This document shows, piece after piece, positions 5,067 to 5,170 of a stretch of DNA of 5,170 bases. Positions within the stretch are counted from its first letter, which is position 1. Each line of letters starts with the position of its first letter. The stretch lies in contig JACPWV010000032.1 in assembly GCA_016196905.1 (NCBI GenBank), forward strand, positions 1 through 5,170, read 5' to 3'. The translations under genes were made by a program, and so were the position numbers. Source of the DNA: Chloroflexota bacterium (GTDB lineage: Bacteria; Chloroflexota; Anaerolineae; UBA7937; JACPPX01). Below the pieces are notes generated by a model. That model was not told the origin of the DNA. It did not search any database and saw only the letters and a program-made list of their open reading frames with translations.

Positions 5067-5170
5067 ATGAGGCAGATATTGGGCCAACGAGAGATGCTTT
5101 TCCTGTTTGCCGGAGCGGCGATCGCCGCCGTATCAGGGGGCATCGCCATCGCCTCGATCCCCGGGCCCGG
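5067..5170 (+). CDS. Collagen-like secreted protein paralog, copy 2 (partial, N-terminus only)
   Basis: The ATG at 5067 follows GGAGGT by 6 nt. The 34 visible codons read MRQILGQREMLFLFAGAAIA, then AVSGGIAIASIPGP. Twenty-six of 34 residues match the first copy (4033 on), and many of the base differences are silent third-position changes. This indicates an older duplication kept under selection on the protein. It has a short charged start, a hydrophobic core with GG pairs, and a likely signal peptidase site near A-I-A or just after it, before IPGP. The collagen triplets and C-terminal domain would lie beyond the right edge, so the identification rests on similarity to copy 1. Confidence 0.8.
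   Translation, partial: MRQILGQREMLFLFAGAAIAAVSGGIAIASIPGP

Noticed and set aside
4752..5087. Minus-strand 111-residue frame in the spacer between the collagen-like genes
   Set aside because: It starts with TTG inside the coding start of copy 2, runs through its promoter and ribosome site, and has no recognisable domain. A decayed gene fragment cannot be fully excluded.

Overview
This is a GC-rich bacterial window that looks like accessory chromosome from Chloroflexota or a close neighbour. The attribution is an inference from three things. One is a GH57-type (not GH13) glycogen-branching enzyme. The second is a divergent ETF beta subunit placed directly after an acyl-CoA dehydrogenase. The third is a pair of secreted collagen-like proteins with the N-terminal pattern IPGP-GVI-ACY-K-G-LRVV, which I associate from memory with Chloroflexota and actinobacteria. 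Shine-Dalgarno sites and sigma70-type promoter boxes are easy to see, so it is not archaeal.

Left half (1-2101, minus strand): a tightly packed operon read leftwards. Acyl-CoA dehydrogenase (start at 2101) is followed after 1 base by an EtfB-like electron-transfer flavoprotein subunit, then after 9 bases by the N-terminus of an amidohydrolase that runs off the left edge. The dehydrogenase would oxidise an acyl-CoA and pass electrons to the ETF. The ETF alpha subunit is not in the window, and the amidohydrolase substrate cannot be told from 54 residues.

Middle (2102-2217): a compact divergent control region. Two sigma70-type promoters with 17-bp spacers point away from each other and share the same -35 bases. 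The leftward transcript has a leader of about 50 nt with two mutually exclusive hairpins, one of which covers the Shine-Dalgarno site. The rightward transcript should start almost at the ATG, so it is leaderless or nearly so.

Right half (2218-5170, plus strand): a complete GH57 1,4-alpha-glucan branching enzyme (561 aa), then an AT-rich spacer carrying a 16-nt direct repeat with a 20-bp period. Next is a secreted collagen-like gene (from 4033) whose collagen triplets and Gly-rich C-terminal domain lie in different reading frames, joined at a GGGG run near 4314. A gene-free stretch of about 260 bases follows, with one possible terminator and an imperfect inverted repeat. Last is the start of a second, paralogous collagen-like gene (from 5067) whose promoter-proximal DNA matches that of the first copy.

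No tRNA, rRNA, CRISPR array, complete insertion sequence or replication origin was seen. The most interesting signals are the shared -35 divergent promoter, the switch-like leader, and the frame-broken first member of the collagen-like pair.
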